Positions 33,859 to 43,291 are shown, counted from the stretch's first letter. The stretch is 64,000 nt of DNA from Bradyrhizobium sp. ORS 278 (GCF_000026145.1 NC_009445.1:2604001-2668000), one strand, 5' to 3'. Numbers and translations are program-made. Notes: generated by a model from the letters alone, not told the origin.

Positions 33859-36552
33859 ATGACGAGCGTTGATCCGAAGTTGCGCACAGTGCGTACCGCC
33901 TGTCCGTATTGTGGCGTCGGCTGCGGCGTGCTGGCGACGCCCGATGGCAGCGGCGGCGCGGCGATCTCGGGTGATCCCGTGCATCCGGCCAATCTCGGCC
34001 GCCTGTGCTCCAAGGGCTCGGCCCTTGGCGAGACGCTGGGGCTGGAGAACCGGCTGCTGTATCCGATGGTCCGCTGCAAGCACGGCATGGAGCGGGTGGC
34101 CTGGAGCGACGCGCTGGACCACGTCGCCACGCGGCTGAGGCACATCGTCGCCCGCGACGGCGAGGACGCGGTCGCGTTCTATCTCTCCGGCCAGATGCTG
34201 ACCGAGGACTATTACGTCGCCAACAAGCTGATGAAGGGCTTTCTCGGCTCGGCCAATGTCGACACCAATTCGCGGCTGTGCATGGCGTCCTCGGTCGCCG
34301 GCCATCGCCGCGCGTTCGGCGCCGACACGGTGCCCGGCACCTATGAGGATCTCGACCAGGCCGACCTGCTGGTGTTCGTCGGCAGCAACGCGGCCTGGTG
34401 TCATCCGGTGCTGTATCAGCGCATGCTGGCGAACAAGCAGAGCCGCGGCGCGAAAATCGTCGTCATCGATCCGCGCCGCACCGATACGGCGAGCGAAGCT
34501 GATCTGTTCCTCGGGCTCAAGCCCGGCACGGATGCCGCGCTGTTCTCGGGCCTGCTGGTGCATCTCGCCGACAGCGGTGCGCTCGATCGCGACTACATCG
34601 CGCGTCACACGTCCGGCTTCGACGACACGCTCGCGCGCGCCCGCCACCTCGCCGGCAGCGCCGGCGCCACCGCGCTTGCCACCGGCCTGCCGGAAGCCGA
34701 CGTCGCCGCCTTCTTCAAGCTGTTCCGCGACACGCCGAAGGTCGTCACGCTGTACTCGCAGGGTGTCAACCAGTCGGCGCAGGGCACCGACAAGGTCAAT
34801 GCGATCGTCAACTGCCATCTCGCCACCGCGCGCATCGGCAAGCCCGGCATGGGACCGTTCTCCCTGACCGGACAGCCCAACGCGATGGGCGGCCGCGAGG
34901 TCGGCGGTCTCGCCAATCAGCTCGCCGCGCATATGAGCTTCACGCCGCCGGACATCGATCGCGTCCGTCGCTTCTGGAAGGCATCCGACATCGCCACCCA
35001 TGAGGGGCTGAAGGCGGTGCAGATGTTCGAGGCGATCGCGCGCGGCCAGATCAAGGCGCTGTGGGTGATCGGCACCAATCCGGCGGTGTCGCTGCCGGAT
35101 GCCGATCTGGTGCGGTCGGCGCTGAAGAAGCTCGAGCTGTTCGTCATCTCCGAGAACGTCCGCTCCAACGACACCGTGGATGTCGGCGCCCATGTGCTGC
35201 TGCCGGCGCAGGCCTGGGGCGAGAAGTCGGGCACCGTCACCAATTCCGAGCGCCGCATCTCGCGCCAGCGCGCCTTCATGCCGCCGGTGGGGGAGGCGAA
35301 GCCGGACTGGTGGATCCTGAGCGAGGTCGGCAAGCGGCTCGGCCACGCGGCGGCATTCAACTATACCTCCGCCGCCGACGTGTTCCGCGAACACGCCGCG
35401 CTGTCGGCCTTCGAGAACGACGGCAGCCGCGACTTCGACATCGGCGGCCTCGCGACTCTGTCGGACGACGAGTACGACACGATGGCGCCGGTGCAGTGGC
35501 CGGTGCGCGCCGGCAAGCCGCCGTCGCCGCGCTTCTTCGCCGACGGCGCCTTCTACACCAACGACCGCAAGGCGCGCTTCGTCGCGCCGGAGGTGCCGGC
35601 GCTACGCAGCGAGACCACGGCCGCGCGACCGCTGCGGCTGAACACCGGCCGCATCCGCGACCAGTGGCACACGATGACGCGCACGGGCCTGAGCCCGCGT
35701 CTCGGCGCGCATCTGCCGGAGCCGTTCGTCGAGGTGCACCCGGACGACGCGCTGCGCTACGGCCTGATGCCGGACGGCTTCGCCAAGGTGACCACCGATC
35801 ACGGCCAGTGCATCCTGAAGGTGGTCGTCAGCGAGCGCCAGCAGCGCGGCATGCTGTTCGCGCCGATCCATTGGAACGCGACCAACTCATCGCATGGCCG
35901 CGTCGGCGCGATGGTCTCCTCCCACACCGATCCGTTCTCCGGCCAGCCGGAGGCCAAGGCCACGCCGGCCTCGATCAGTCCTTACGAGTACGTGTTCCGC
36001 GGCTTCATCCTGTCGCGCACCGAACTGACGCTGCCGTCGAACCTGTGGTGGGTGCGTGCGACCATCCCGGGCGGCTTCGGTTATCTGTTCGCCGACAATG
36101 GTGACCTCATGCGCTGGCCCGGCTGGTTCAAGGCCCGCGCCACGGACGACATCGCCGACTACATGGACGTCGGCGGCGGCGTCTATCGTGCCGCGTCGTT
36201 CGACGGCGATCGCATCGCAACGTCCGTGTTCGTCGGCCCCGGCCATGACGCGGGCGACTGGAACGTCGTGAAGACGATGTTCGCCGCCGACCATCTCGAC
36301 GACGAGCAGCGCCGCATGCTGCTGTCCGGCCGCGCGCCGGATGGCACCGGCGGTGGCCCGATCGTCTGCGCCTGCTTCGGCGTCGGCCGCGACACGATCT
36401 GCGATGCGATCGCCGCGGGCGCCCGCACGCCCGCAGAGATCGGCGCGAAGCTTAAGGCCGGCACCAATTGCGGCTCGTGCATCCCCGAGATGAAGCGCCT
36501 GATCGCGCAGGTGCCGGCGCAGGCGGAGGCATCCGTCAGAGTGGCGAGCTAG
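33859..36552 (+). CDS. nasC: Assimilatory nitrate reductase catalytic subunit (Mo-bisMGD)
   Basis: An 897-residue cytoplasmic molybdoenzyme reducing nitrate to nitrite. The N-terminal 4Fe-4S site is Cys15, Cys18, Cys22 and Cys50 (CPYCGVGC ... RLCSKG). Large Mo-cofactor domains follow (for example NVDTNSRLCMASSVAGHRRA, in which the Cys is the expected Mo ligand) with a late GRIRDQWHTMTRTGLSPRL. A C-terminal BFD-like 2Fe-2S domain has Cys837, Cys839, Cys871 and Cys874 (VCACFGVGRD ... NCGSC). No Tat signal is present, as expected for the assimilatory type. It is 17 bases after flp and an ATG follows GGGAG. No nitrite reductase gene is in the window. Confidence 0.95.
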   Translation: MTSVDPKLRTVRTACPYCGVGCGVLATPDGSGGAAISGDPVHPANLGRLCSKGSALGETLGLENRLLYPMVRCKHGMERVAWSDALDHVATRLRHIVARDGEDAVAFYLSGQMLTEDYYVANKLMKGFLGSANVDTNSRLCMASSVAGHRRAFGADTVPGTYEDLDQADLLVFVGSNAAWCHPVLYQRMLANKQSRGAKIVVIDPRRTDTASEADLFLGLKPGTDAALFSGLLVHLADSGALDRDYIARHTSGFDDTLARARHLAGSAGATALATGLPEADVAAFFKLFRDTPKVVTLYSQGVNQSAQGTDKVNAIVNCHLATARIGKPGMGPFSLTGQPNAMGGREVGGLANQLAAHMSFTPPDIDRVRRFWKASDIATHEGLKAVQMFEAIARGQIKALWVIGTNPAVSLPDADLVRSALKKLELFVISENVRSNDTVDVGAHVLLPAQAWGEKSGTVTNSERRISRQRAFMPPVGEAKPDWWILSEVGKRLGHAAAFNYTSAADVFREHAALSAFENDGSRDFDIGGLATLSDDEYDTMAPVQWPVRAGKPPSPRFFADGAFYTNDRKARFVAPEVPALRSETTAARPLRLNTGRIRDQWHTMTRTGLSPRLGAHLPEPFVEVHPDDALRYGLMPDGFAKVTTDHGQCILKVVVSERQQRGMLFAPIHWNATNSSHGRVGAMVSSHTDPFSGQPEAKATPASISPYEYVFRGFILSRTELTLPSNLWWVRATIPGGFGYLFADNGDLMRWPGWFKARATDDIADYMDVGGGVYRAASFDGDRIATSVFVGPGHDAGDWNVVKTMFAADHLDDEQRRMLLSGRAPDGTGGGPIVCACFGVGRDTICDAIAAGARTPAEIGAKLKAGTNCGSCIPEMKRLIAQVPAQAEASVRVAS

Positions 36553-36560
36553 CTCGGCAC

Positions 36561-36637
36561 CGTCGTTGCGAGCGAAGGAATCCAGAGTCCCGCGACGGCT
36601 CTGGATTGCTTTGTCGCTTCGCTTCTCGCAATGACGG
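36561..36637. repeat. Dispersed palindrome, GTCATTGCGAG type (copy 2)
   Basis: GTCGTTGCGAGCGAAGGAAT then CCAGAG is mirrored by CTCTGGATTGC and GCTTCTCGCAATGACGG. It is a shorter, diverged copy of the 14.6-kb repeat, placed just after nasC, where it might also act as a transcript end. Confidence 0.85.
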
Positions 36638-36682
36638 CAGTGGCCGATCGACGCGCCGCGCCATATCCTCTATGATTGTCCT

Positions 36683-37531
36683 ATGAAGCACAAGACATTC
36701 GGAACCGGCGGCGCCGGCGTGTCCGTCATCGGGCAGGGCACCTGGTATCTCGACCACGCCGACCGCAAGCGCGCCATCACGACGTTGCAGCGCGGCCTCG
36801 ACCGCGGCATGACGCATATCGACACGGCGGAGATGTATGGCGACGCCGAGCTCGTCATCGCCGACGCCATCACCGGCCGCCGCGACGAAGTGTTCCTGGT
36901 CTCGAAAGTGCTGCCCAGCAACGCCTCGCGAAAGGGGACCATCACCGCCTGCGAGCGCTCGCTGAAGCGGCTGAGGACGGATCGCCTCGACTGCTATCTG
37001 CTGCATTGGCCTGGCTCGCATCCGCTCGAAGAGACGGTGGCTGCATTCGAGGAACTCAAAGCCGCCGGCAAGATCGCGTCCTGGGGCGTCAGCAATTTCG
37101 ACGTCGACGATCTCGACGATCTCGACGAGCTGCTCGACGTCGCAGGCCGGGGCAAGATCGCCTGCAATCAGGTGCTCTATCATCTGCAGGAGCGTGCCAT
37201 CGAGCACGCGGTCATTCCATGGTGCGGCCAGCATGGCGTCGCCGTGGTCGCCTATTCGCCATTCGGCCATGACGACTTCCCGGAGCGCCGCAGCACGGGC
37301 GGCGAGGTGCTGCAGCGCATCGCCGAGCAGCATCACGCGACGCCGCACCAGATCGCGCTCGCCTTCCTGACCCGCGCCTCGTCGCTGCTCGCGATCCCCA
37401 AGGCGTCGCGGCCCGAACATGCCGAGGAGAATGCCGCGGCCGGCGAGATCGAGCTGACCGCCGCCGACATTGCAGCGATCGATCGTGCTTTCCCGCGCGG
37501 TCCGAAGCCGCGCGGTCTGCCGATGCTGTAG
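36683..37531 (+). CDS. Aldo/keto reductase family protein
   Basis: A 282-residue TIM-barrel oxidoreductase using NADP(H). The family signatures are GMTHIDTAEMYGDAELVIAD with the catalytic Asp and Tyr, LVSKVLPSNASRKGTITACE with the catalytic Lys, LDCYLLHWPGSHPLEETVAA with the His, and WGVSNFDVDDLDDLDELLDV. The C-terminal cofactor loop IPKASRPEHAEENAAAGEIE is complete. It resembles the YeaE/2,5-diketo-gluconate reductase group. It is a single gene; the substrate is unknown. Confidence 0.92.
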   Translation: MKHKTFGTGGAGVSVIGQGTWYLDHADRKRAITTLQRGLDRGMTHIDTAEMYGDAELVIADAITGRRDEVFLVSKVLPSNASRKGTITACERSLKRLRTDRLDCYLLHWPGSHPLEETVAAFEELKAAGKIASWGVSNFDVDDLDDLDELLDVAGRGKIACNQVLYHLQERAIEHAVIPWCGQHGVAVVAYSPFGHDDFPERRSTGGEVLQRIAEQHHATPHQIALAFLTRASSLLAIPKASRPEHAEENAAAGEIELTAADIAAIDRAFPRGPKPRGLPML

Positions 37532-37683
37532 TGCAGCATCACGGAGTATTACGGATGTTTGCTACTCCGGCGCGTAGCCAGCGCATAGATGCTGCCCGCT
37601 TTCGACGGGTTGTCGCGGCGCCGTGATTGGCGTTTTGTCGCCTCTCACCGATTCGTTTCGCCTTCCAATTTCCGAGTTCGACC

Positions 37684-38682
37684 GTGACCCCGCCCCCGAG
37701 CGCGGCTGCCGCCGCGCGGCTTGACGACGTGCCGACGACACTTCAGGACAAGCCGAGTGCGGCGCGCAAGCGTGCGCCGGCGCGGGCCGACCGCCCGTTC
37801 CGCGGCATCGCGCTGATCCTGCTGTCGACCGTGTTCCTCGGAACCTCGGACGTCACGGCGAAATATCTCTCCAAGACCTTGCCCTCCATCGAGATCACCT
37901 GGATCCGCTTCGTGGTGTTCGCGCTGATCATGGTGCCCGCGATGATCCCGGGCTCGCCGCTGTTTGCGATGCGCACCGAGCGCGTACCGCTGCATCTGCT
38001 GCGCGGCATCGCGCTGCTGGGCTCCTCGATCATGTTCATCTCCGGTTTACGCTATCTGCCGATTGCAGAGGCCTCCGCCACCGGCTTCGTCGCGCCGCTG
38101 TTCGTGACCGCGCTGTCGATCATCTTCCTTCACGAGAAGGTCGGCCTGCGCCGCTGGATCGCGACCGCCGTCGGCCTGTTCGGCGTGCTGATCATCCTGC
38201 GCCCGGGCACCGGCGCGTTCCATCTCGCCGCGCTGTTTCCGATCGCCTCGGCGTTTGCCTGGGCCTGCACCCTGATCATGACGCGCATGATGAGCGGCCG
38301 CGAGCACGCCATCACCATCATGACCTATTCGTCGATCGCCGGCGTCTGCCTGCTGTCGGCGATGGTGCCGTTCGTCTGGACCACGCCGTCCTGGCAGGAC
38401 ATCGGCTTCGGCGTGCTGGTCGGCGTCGCCTCGACCATGGGGCAGTGGATCGTCGTGCTCGCCTTCCGCTATGCCGACGCCTCGGTGCTGGCGCCGTTCT
38501 CCTACACTCAGCTGCTGTGGGTCAGCATCCTCGGCTTCCTGGTGTTCGGCGAGTTGCCCGACGTCTGGACCATCGTCGGCGCCGCCTTCATCGTCTCCAG
38601 CGGCCTCTACACCGCCCACCGCGAGCGCGTCCGCCGCTCGCAATTGCTGCAGGTCGCCGGCGAGAGCTCGCCGAATCCGTAG
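37684..38682 (+). CDS. EamA-family (DMT superfamily) transporter
   Basis: A 332-residue membrane protein with ten helices in two EamA halves, starting after a Pro/Ala/Arg-rich cytoplasmic tail of about 38 residues. Helix 1 is GIALILLSTVFLGTSDVTAK, and later segments include LPIAEASATGFVAPLFVTAL, FRYADASVLAPFSYTQLLWV and GELPDVWTIVGAAFIVSSGL. These are typical of drug/metabolite exporters; the substrate is unknown. The start used is a GTG at 37684; an ATG 19 codons earlier lacks support. Confidence 0.88.
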   Translation: MTPPPSAAAAARLDDVPTTLQDKPSAARKRAPARADRPFRGIALILLSTVFLGTSDVTAKYLSKTLPSIEITWIRFVVFALIMVPAMIPGSPLFAMRTERVPLHLLRGIALLGSSIMFISGLRYLPIAEASATGFVAPLFVTALSIIFLHEKVGLRRWIATAVGLFGVLIILRPGTGAFHLAALFPIASAFAWACTLIMTRMMSGREHAITIMTYSSIAGVCLLSAMVPFVWTTPSWQDIGFGVLVGVASTMGQWIVVLAFRYADASVLAPFSYTQLLWVSILGFLVFGELPDVWTIVGAAFIVSSGLYTAHRERVRRSQLLQVAGESSPNP

Positions 38683-38699
38683 ACGCCTCTCCACACGGC

Positions 38700-38816
38700 C
38701 GTCATTCGGGGGCGAGGCCGTCAGGCCACGAACCCGGAATCTCGAGCTTGGTTTGCTCCCGCGTCTCATCTCGGGATTCCGGGTTCGAGCCTCGCGGCCT
38801 CCCCCCGGAATGACGG
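38700..38816. repeat. Dispersed palindrome, GTCATTCCGGGG type (copy 1)
   Basis: CGTCATTCGGGGGCGAGGCC and ACGAACCCGGAATCTCGAG are mirrored by CTCGGGATTCCGGGTTCGAG and GGCCTCCCCCCGGAATGACGG. A second member of the same family lies at about 40.1-40.24 kb. Confidence 0.85.
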
Positions 38817-38893
38817 AGCGTATGGCTTGGAGTTGGCTCCCGCCGATGCTACCTGTGCTCCCCAGCAACAAGAACAATGGGGAGCACGCCGCG

Positions 38894-40066
38894 ATGATCA
38901 ATCTCACGCCCGAGACGGTTCTGCCCGATGATGGTGCCAGCGGCACACTGGTCGGCCGAGTCTGGCGGCCCGATCTGGACGGACCTGCGGTGGTCGCGGT
39001 GCGTGACGACGGCGTGTTCGACGTCACCTCGGCCTTCCCGACCGTCACAGCGTTGTGCGAGCACGACGATCCCGCTGCGGCGCTGAACGCGATGAAGGGT
39101 GAACGCATCGGCGACCTCGCCGCCATTCTCGCCAACACGCCGCCAGACCGCCGCAATCCCGCCCAGCCATGGCTGCTGGCCCCGGTCGATCTGCAGGTCT
39201 TAAAGGCCGCTGGCGTCACCTTTGCGATCTCGATGCTCGAGCGCGTCATCGAGGAGCGCGCGCGCGGCAATCCGGCGTCCGCCGAGGCGATCCGCAAAGA
39301 GGTGGTGCGCCTGGTCGGCGACGATTTCTCCAAGCTCAAGCCCGGCTCGGACCAGGCGATGCACTTGAAGCAGGTGCTGATCGAGCAGAACGCCTGGAGC
39401 CAGTATCTCGAGGTCGGCATCGGCCCCGACGCCGAGGTCTTCACCAAGGCGCCGACCTTGTCCTCGGTCGGCACCGGCATGGATGCCGGCCTGCATCCGA
39501 AATCGACCTGGAACAATCCGGAGCCGGAGGTCGTGCTGGTGGTGTCGAGCCGCGGTACGATCGTCGGCGCGACGCTCGGCAACGACGTCAATCTGCGCGA
39601 CTTCGAGGGCCGCTCGGCGCTCCTGCTCTCCAAGGCCAAGGACAACAACGCCTCCTGCGCCATCGGCCCCTTGCTCCGCCTGTTCGACAAGACCTTCACG
39701 CTCGACGATGTCCGCAAAATGGACGTGGCGCTCAACGTCGCCGGCAGCGATGGCTTCGTGCTCGACGGGCATTCGTCGATATCAAAGATCAGCCGCGACC
39801 CGACCGATCTCGTCGCCCAGACCATCGGCGCCGTGCATCAATATCCCGACGGCTTCGCGTTGTTCCTCGGCACCATGTTCGCCCCCGTCAAGGACCGCGA
39901 CGCGCCGGGGCAGGGCTTCACCCACAAGCGCGACGACATCGTCACCATCTCCGCCCCGCAACTCGGCCGCCTCGTCAACCGCATGCGCAACAGCGACGAA
40001 TGCGAGCCCTGGACCTTCGGCGTCGGCGCGCTGATGCGGAGCCTGGCGCGGCGCAAGCTGAGTTGA
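38894..40066 (+). CDS. Fumarylacetoacetate hydrolase family protein
   Basis: A 390-residue FAH-fold protein. The N-terminal 120 residues form the accessory domain. The catalytic barrel shows GTGMDAGLHPKSTWNNPEPE then VVLVVSSRGTIVGATLGNDV with NLRDFEGRSALLLSKAKDNN, i.e. the acidic metal ligands and Lys of the fold. Length and the GNDVNLRDFEGRSALLLSKA block fit the subgroup of 2-keto-3-deoxy sugar-acid dehydratases (pentonate pathways) better than the true tyrosine-pathway hydrolase, but this is inference from family knowledge. It could connect with the sugar-acid genes at 50-54 kb. The ATG follows GGGGAG. Confidence 0.82.
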   Translation: MINLTPETVLPDDGASGTLVGRVWRPDLDGPAVVAVRDDGVFDVTSAFPTVTALCEHDDPAAALNAMKGERIGDLAAILANTPPDRRNPAQPWLLAPVDLQVLKAAGVTFAISMLERVIEERARGNPASAEAIRKEVVRLVGDDFSKLKPGSDQAMHLKQVLIEQNAWSQYLEVGIGPDAEVFTKAPTLSSVGTGMDAGLHPKSTWNNPEPEVVLVVSSRGTIVGATLGNDVNLRDFEGRSALLLSKAKDNNASCAIGPLLRLFDKTFTLDDVRKMDVALNVAGSDGFVLDGHSSISKISRDPTDLVAQTIGAVHQYPDGFALFLGTMFAPVKDRDAPGQGFTHKRDDIVTISAPQLGRLVNRMRNSDECEPWTFGVGALMRSLARRKLS

Positions 40067-40090
40067 GCCGCGCAGCATCTTCACACACTG

Positions 40091-40242
40091 CGTCATTCCG
40101 GGGCGCGCGACAGCACGAGCCCGGAATCCATACGCCGCAGCGGGCGTGAGGCGGATGGTCTGAGTTACGATCGCGCTCCACCACGCAGGTTCGTAGTTAT
40201 GGACTCCGGGCTCGCGCTGTCGCGAGCGCCCCGGAGTGACGG
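40091..40242. repeat. Dispersed palindrome, GTCATTCCGGGG type (copy 2)
   Basis: CGTCATTCCGGGGCGCGCGA with GAGCCCGGAATCCAT is mirrored by ATGGACTCCGGGCTCGCGCT and CGCCCCGGAGTGACGG. The loop of about 70 bases is unlike that of copy 1. Confidence 0.85.
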
Positions 40243-40307
40243 CGCCGTTGATGTTACCGGCGTCGGTCCGTCACCAATGTCCGTTGCCGTCTCAATCCTG
40301 CCGCACC

Positions 40308-41693
40308 TCACGCGCTCCGCACCGGCGCCAGCCCGCGTTGTCCCTCCGCGGCCAGCGCGGCGCGGCGGTTGGCGACGGCTTCGTGAAACTGGATCAGCAC
40401 GAGGTTGAAGGCGGTGAGATCGCCGTCCTCGATCGCGCCGTCGTCGTGGCAGGCGAGCGTCTCGCGCAGGATGGCATCAGCCTCGGTCTGCATCTGGTCG
40501 AGCTCCGTCAAGGTCTGGGCCTGGCGCGCTGACGCGATCGCGGCGAGCAGGCGGTCGCGATGATCGGTGTTGTCCTGCCGTTCGCCGCGCTTGAGGAAAT
40601 GCCGCAGCCAGGCTGCGGCCGAGCCGAGGCCGGACAGGATCAGCACCGCGCCCCACAGATAGTCGCTGTATTTGTCGAGGAAGCTGCGCTCGTTGTTGTC
40701 GATATAGGCGGCGGCGCCGGGATGGGCGGGCAGCGCGGCGTCCTTGTCGGTGTCGGGCTTCTGGATCCTGGCCGCGCCCGGCACGGTCTTGGCGAGCTGT
40801 GCCTTGGCGGTGAACAACAGCCGCGCGAAGGCGCCGGCCGTCTCCTCCGACATCGCGGCGGTGGCGATGATCAACTGATTGATGCCAACCGTCTCGATCT
40901 TGTCGTCCGGCCGCTGCGGCGTGGTGGCGAAGGCGCCGGTTGGAATTTCCTCGGACTCATAGAGCGGATGGCGCTCGGCGATCGCCTCGGAGACGTCGAC
41001 GGCGAGGAAGCGCGGCTCGCCGCGGCGACGCGCGGTGGCGGCGATCGCATCCGCGATGGTCTTGTCGTTGACCGCGCCGACCATGGCGAAGGCGTCGAGC
41101 GTGGCATCTGCCGTCATCTCGGAGACCTGGTTGGCGCCGAACTGCACGACCGTCACCTTGTCCGGATTGACTCCGGATTCGCCGAGCACGACCCGGAGCA
41201 GGGCAACGTTGACCTGGCTGACGCCGACAACGCCCAGCCGGCGTCCGGCGAGATCGGCCATGCCCTTGATGCGCGCCTCGGACTTCGGTTTCGGCCCGCG
41301 CGGCGCCGCCCACAGCACCAGCAGATTGCGCCTGAGGATGGCCATCGAGCGGGCCGTCGGCGGCAGCTGCAGGTCGCCGCGCGCGACGGCGAGCTCCGCC
41401 TGTCCGTTCGCGAGCATCGTGATGCTCTGCAGCGGTCCGTCGGTTGCGACCGGCACCAGGCGGAGGGCGCTGTCCCTGGTGTCGAAGGCGTCCGCCAGCG
41501 CCCGCACCAGAACATCGTCGTCGCTGCCCGCAGGCCCGACCGCGATCCGCAGGGTCTGCGGCTGCCACAGCCAAGTGCCGACGGCGAGCAGCACGGTCAG
41601 ACACGACAGCACGCTCGCCAGCGCGAGCAGCTTGGGAAAACGCCGCCGTCGGCGCGGCAGGGGACTGTCTGGCGAAACGACGGTCGGCGGCAT
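40308..41693 (-). CDS. TAXI-family solute-binding protein with two membrane anchors
   Basis: A 461-residue protein. TM1 is at about residues 20-43 (LLALASVLSCLTVLLAVGTW). A TAXI/NMT1-type periplasmic binding domain follows (LRIAVGPAGSDDDVLVRALA, KGMADLAGRRLGVVGVSQVN, VVLGESGVNPDKVTVVQFGA). A second membrane helix at about 342-365 (LWGAVLILSGLGSAAAWLRH) leads to a basic, helical cytoplasmic tail of about 95 residues. Normal TAXI proteins are secreted, lack a C-terminal helix, and work with TRAP membrane subunits; none is encoded here. It may be a tethered sensor rather than a transporter component. The start at 41693 has no good ribosome site. Confidence 0.82.
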   Translation of the reverse strand: MPPTVVSPDSPLPRRRRRFPKLLALASVLSCLTVLLAVGTWLWQPQTLRIAVGPAGSDDDVLVRALADAFDTRDSALRLVPVATDGPLQSITMLANGQAELAVARGDLQLPPTARSMAILRRNLLVLWAAPRGPKPKSEARIKGMADLAGRRLGVVGVSQVNVALLRVVLGESGVNPDKVTVVQFGANQVSEMTADATLDAFAMVGAVNDKTIADAIAATARRRGEPRFLAVDVSEAIAERHPLYESEEIPTGAFATTPQRPDDKIETVGINQLIIATAAMSEETAGAFARLLFTAKAQLAKTVPGAARIQKPDTDKDAALPAHPGAAAYIDNNERSFLDKYSDYLWGAVLILSGLGSAAAWLRHFLKRGERQDNTDHRDRLLAAIASARQAQTLTELDQMQTEADAILRETLACHDDGAIEDGDLTAFNLVLIQFHEAVANRRAALAAEGQRGLAPVRSA

Positions 41694-41821
41694 CGGTGAG
41701 ATCGGGCCTCGTGGGCCGGCGCGGCGGCGGCCGGCAGGGGTCTCACCGTAATACACTGTTGTGACAGTTGCGACGCGATCGACGATCGTGGGAGTGGCGT
41801 GAGGGATGCCTACGCCACAGC

Positions 41822-41923
41822 TGTCATCGCCCGGCTTGACCGGGCGATCCGTACGCCGCAGCCTGAGTGGGTCCATCGAAGGCGCCGCGGCGTACTGGAT
41901 CCCCGCTTTCGCGGGGATGACGG
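41822..41923. repeat. Dispersed composite palindrome, GTCATCGCCCGGC / GCGGGGATGAC type
   Basis: GTCATCGCCCGG-CTTGA-CCGGGCGAT is one internal hairpin and ATCCCCGC-TTTC-GCGGGGAT another. The outer arms GTACGCCGC and GCGGCGTAC also pair, giving a cloverleaf-like fold. Located upstream of the TAXI gene. Confidence 0.8.
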
Positions 41924-41987
41924 CTGTGTTCGGGGCGGCCCTGGGACAGGAATGAAGTCCGAACTGCCGGACGCGACGGCGCCCCCC

Positions 41988-43241
41988 TCACACATGCCCC
42001 GACGCCATCTGCCCGGCGGCGCGGCGGGGGCGGTCCTGCAATTGGGCGGCATCGCCGAGCTCGCGGACCAGCGAGAGCGCATGGTCGCGCTCGGCGGCCG
42101 AGCTGCGGCGCGGCTCGGGGCGGCGCGGCGCCAGATCGTCCCCGATCGGATCCTTCGGCACCAGTGACAGCGCCCGCGCGAACGGATCAAGCGATGCGTC
42201 GTGGCCCTTGCCGCTCTCACGGCTCGGCTCCGGCTCGGCCGGCCGCCGCGCCACCAGGGTCTTGATGCGGCCGATCAGGCCCGACGGCGCCTCGGGCGGT
42301 GCCGAGTCGAACGGATCGGCATAGAACGTCGCGCCGGCCTTCTCCACCATGCCGGCGAGCGCGGTGACCATGCGCGGCGAGCCGCAGGCATAGACGACGT
42401 CGGTGGATGTCAGCGTCGGCATCGCCGGCTCGATCCGTCCGGTGCGGATCGAGGGATGATTGACCGGGCCTTCCTCCACGGTCGGGATCACCGTGACGTT
42501 CGGCAGCCGCGCCAGCTGCGCCAGGATCGGCGTCATGTAGAGCTGCGGCAGCTTCTTTGCGCCGGCGATGATCACCATCGGGCGGCTGCGGTTCTCGCGC
42601 AGCGCCATCGCCGCGATCGCCCAGATCGGTGCGAAGCCGGTGCCGCTGCCGGCGAGCACGAGGCGGCCGGCGCCGCCCGGCCGCAGGAACGCATGGCCAT
42701 ACGGCCCCTGGATGCGCAGCCGGTGCCCGGGCCGGATGCCGCTGCCGAGCGCCTGCGTGACGCGGCCGCCGCGCACCTTCTTGATGTTGAGATGGATGAC
42801 GCGGCCGCCGATGCGGCCATCGAACGACGCGGTCGGGCTGTAGGCGCGCGCCGGATAGCCGGCGAAGGTGAACTTGAAGTACTGGCCCGGCAGGTAGCTG
42901 ATGCTCTTCTCCGGCGCGATCATCAGCTCCATGATGTCGGGCGCGACCTCGCGCAGGCCGACGAGCCGCGCCTTGCAGGTATCGATCTCCGGCACATCCT
43001 CCACGTCGACATCGAGGTCTGACACCACGCGCGCCTGGCAGGCGTAGATCATACCCTGCGTATGCGTCTCGCCGCACACCGTCTGGCCCTTGGACACGTG
43101 AACCATGCAGGTGCCGCAGGTGCCGGCGCGGCAGTCGAACGGAATCTCGACGCCGTTGGCCAGCGCGCCATCGAGCAGCACGTCGCCTGCGCGGACGCGG
43201 AACTGGCGGCCCTTGACGGTGACGGTCCTGAAGTTCGACAT
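41988..43241 (-). CDS. 2Fe-2S ferredoxin/FAD-NAD(P)H reductase protein
   Basis: A 417-residue soluble electron-transfer protein. An N-terminal plant-type ferredoxin has the 2Fe-2S ligands Cys37, Cys42, Cys45 and Cys68 (FDCRAGTCGTCMVHV ... YACQAR). An FNR-like FAD domain follows (PGQYFKFTFAGYPARAYSPT) and an NAD(P)H domain (LVLAGSGTGFAPIWAIAAMA, VVYACGSPRMVTALAGM). A charged C-terminal extension of about 80 residues is unusual. The ATG follows GAGGAG. It is the second gene behind a polytopic 4Fe-4S protein (50 bases apart), so the pair probably passes electrons between NAD(P)H and a membrane partner. Confidence 0.9.
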   Translation of the reverse strand: MSNFRTVTVKGRQFRVRAGDVLLDGALANGVEIPFDCRAGTCGTCMVHVSKGQTVCGETHTQGMIYACQARVVSDLDVDVEDVPEIDTCKARLVGLREVAPDIMELMIAPEKSISYLPGQYFKFTFAGYPARAYSPTASFDGRIGGRVIHLNIKKVRGGRVTQALGSGIRPGHRLRIQGPYGHAFLRPGGAGRLVLAGSGTGFAPIWAIAAMALRENRSRPMVIIAGAKKLPQLYMTPILAQLARLPNVTVIPTVEEGPVNHPSIRTGRIEPAMPTLTSTDVVYACGSPRMVTALAGMVEKAGATFYADPFDSAPPEAPSGLIGRIKTLVARRPAEPEPSRESGKGHDASLDPFARALSLVPKDPIGDDLAPRRPEPRRSSAAERDHALSLVRELGDAAQLQDRPRRAAGQMASGHV

Positions 43242-43291
43242 GATCAACTCCTCGATGGAATACGCTTTGACTGTTGGAAGATTTGTGCCGA

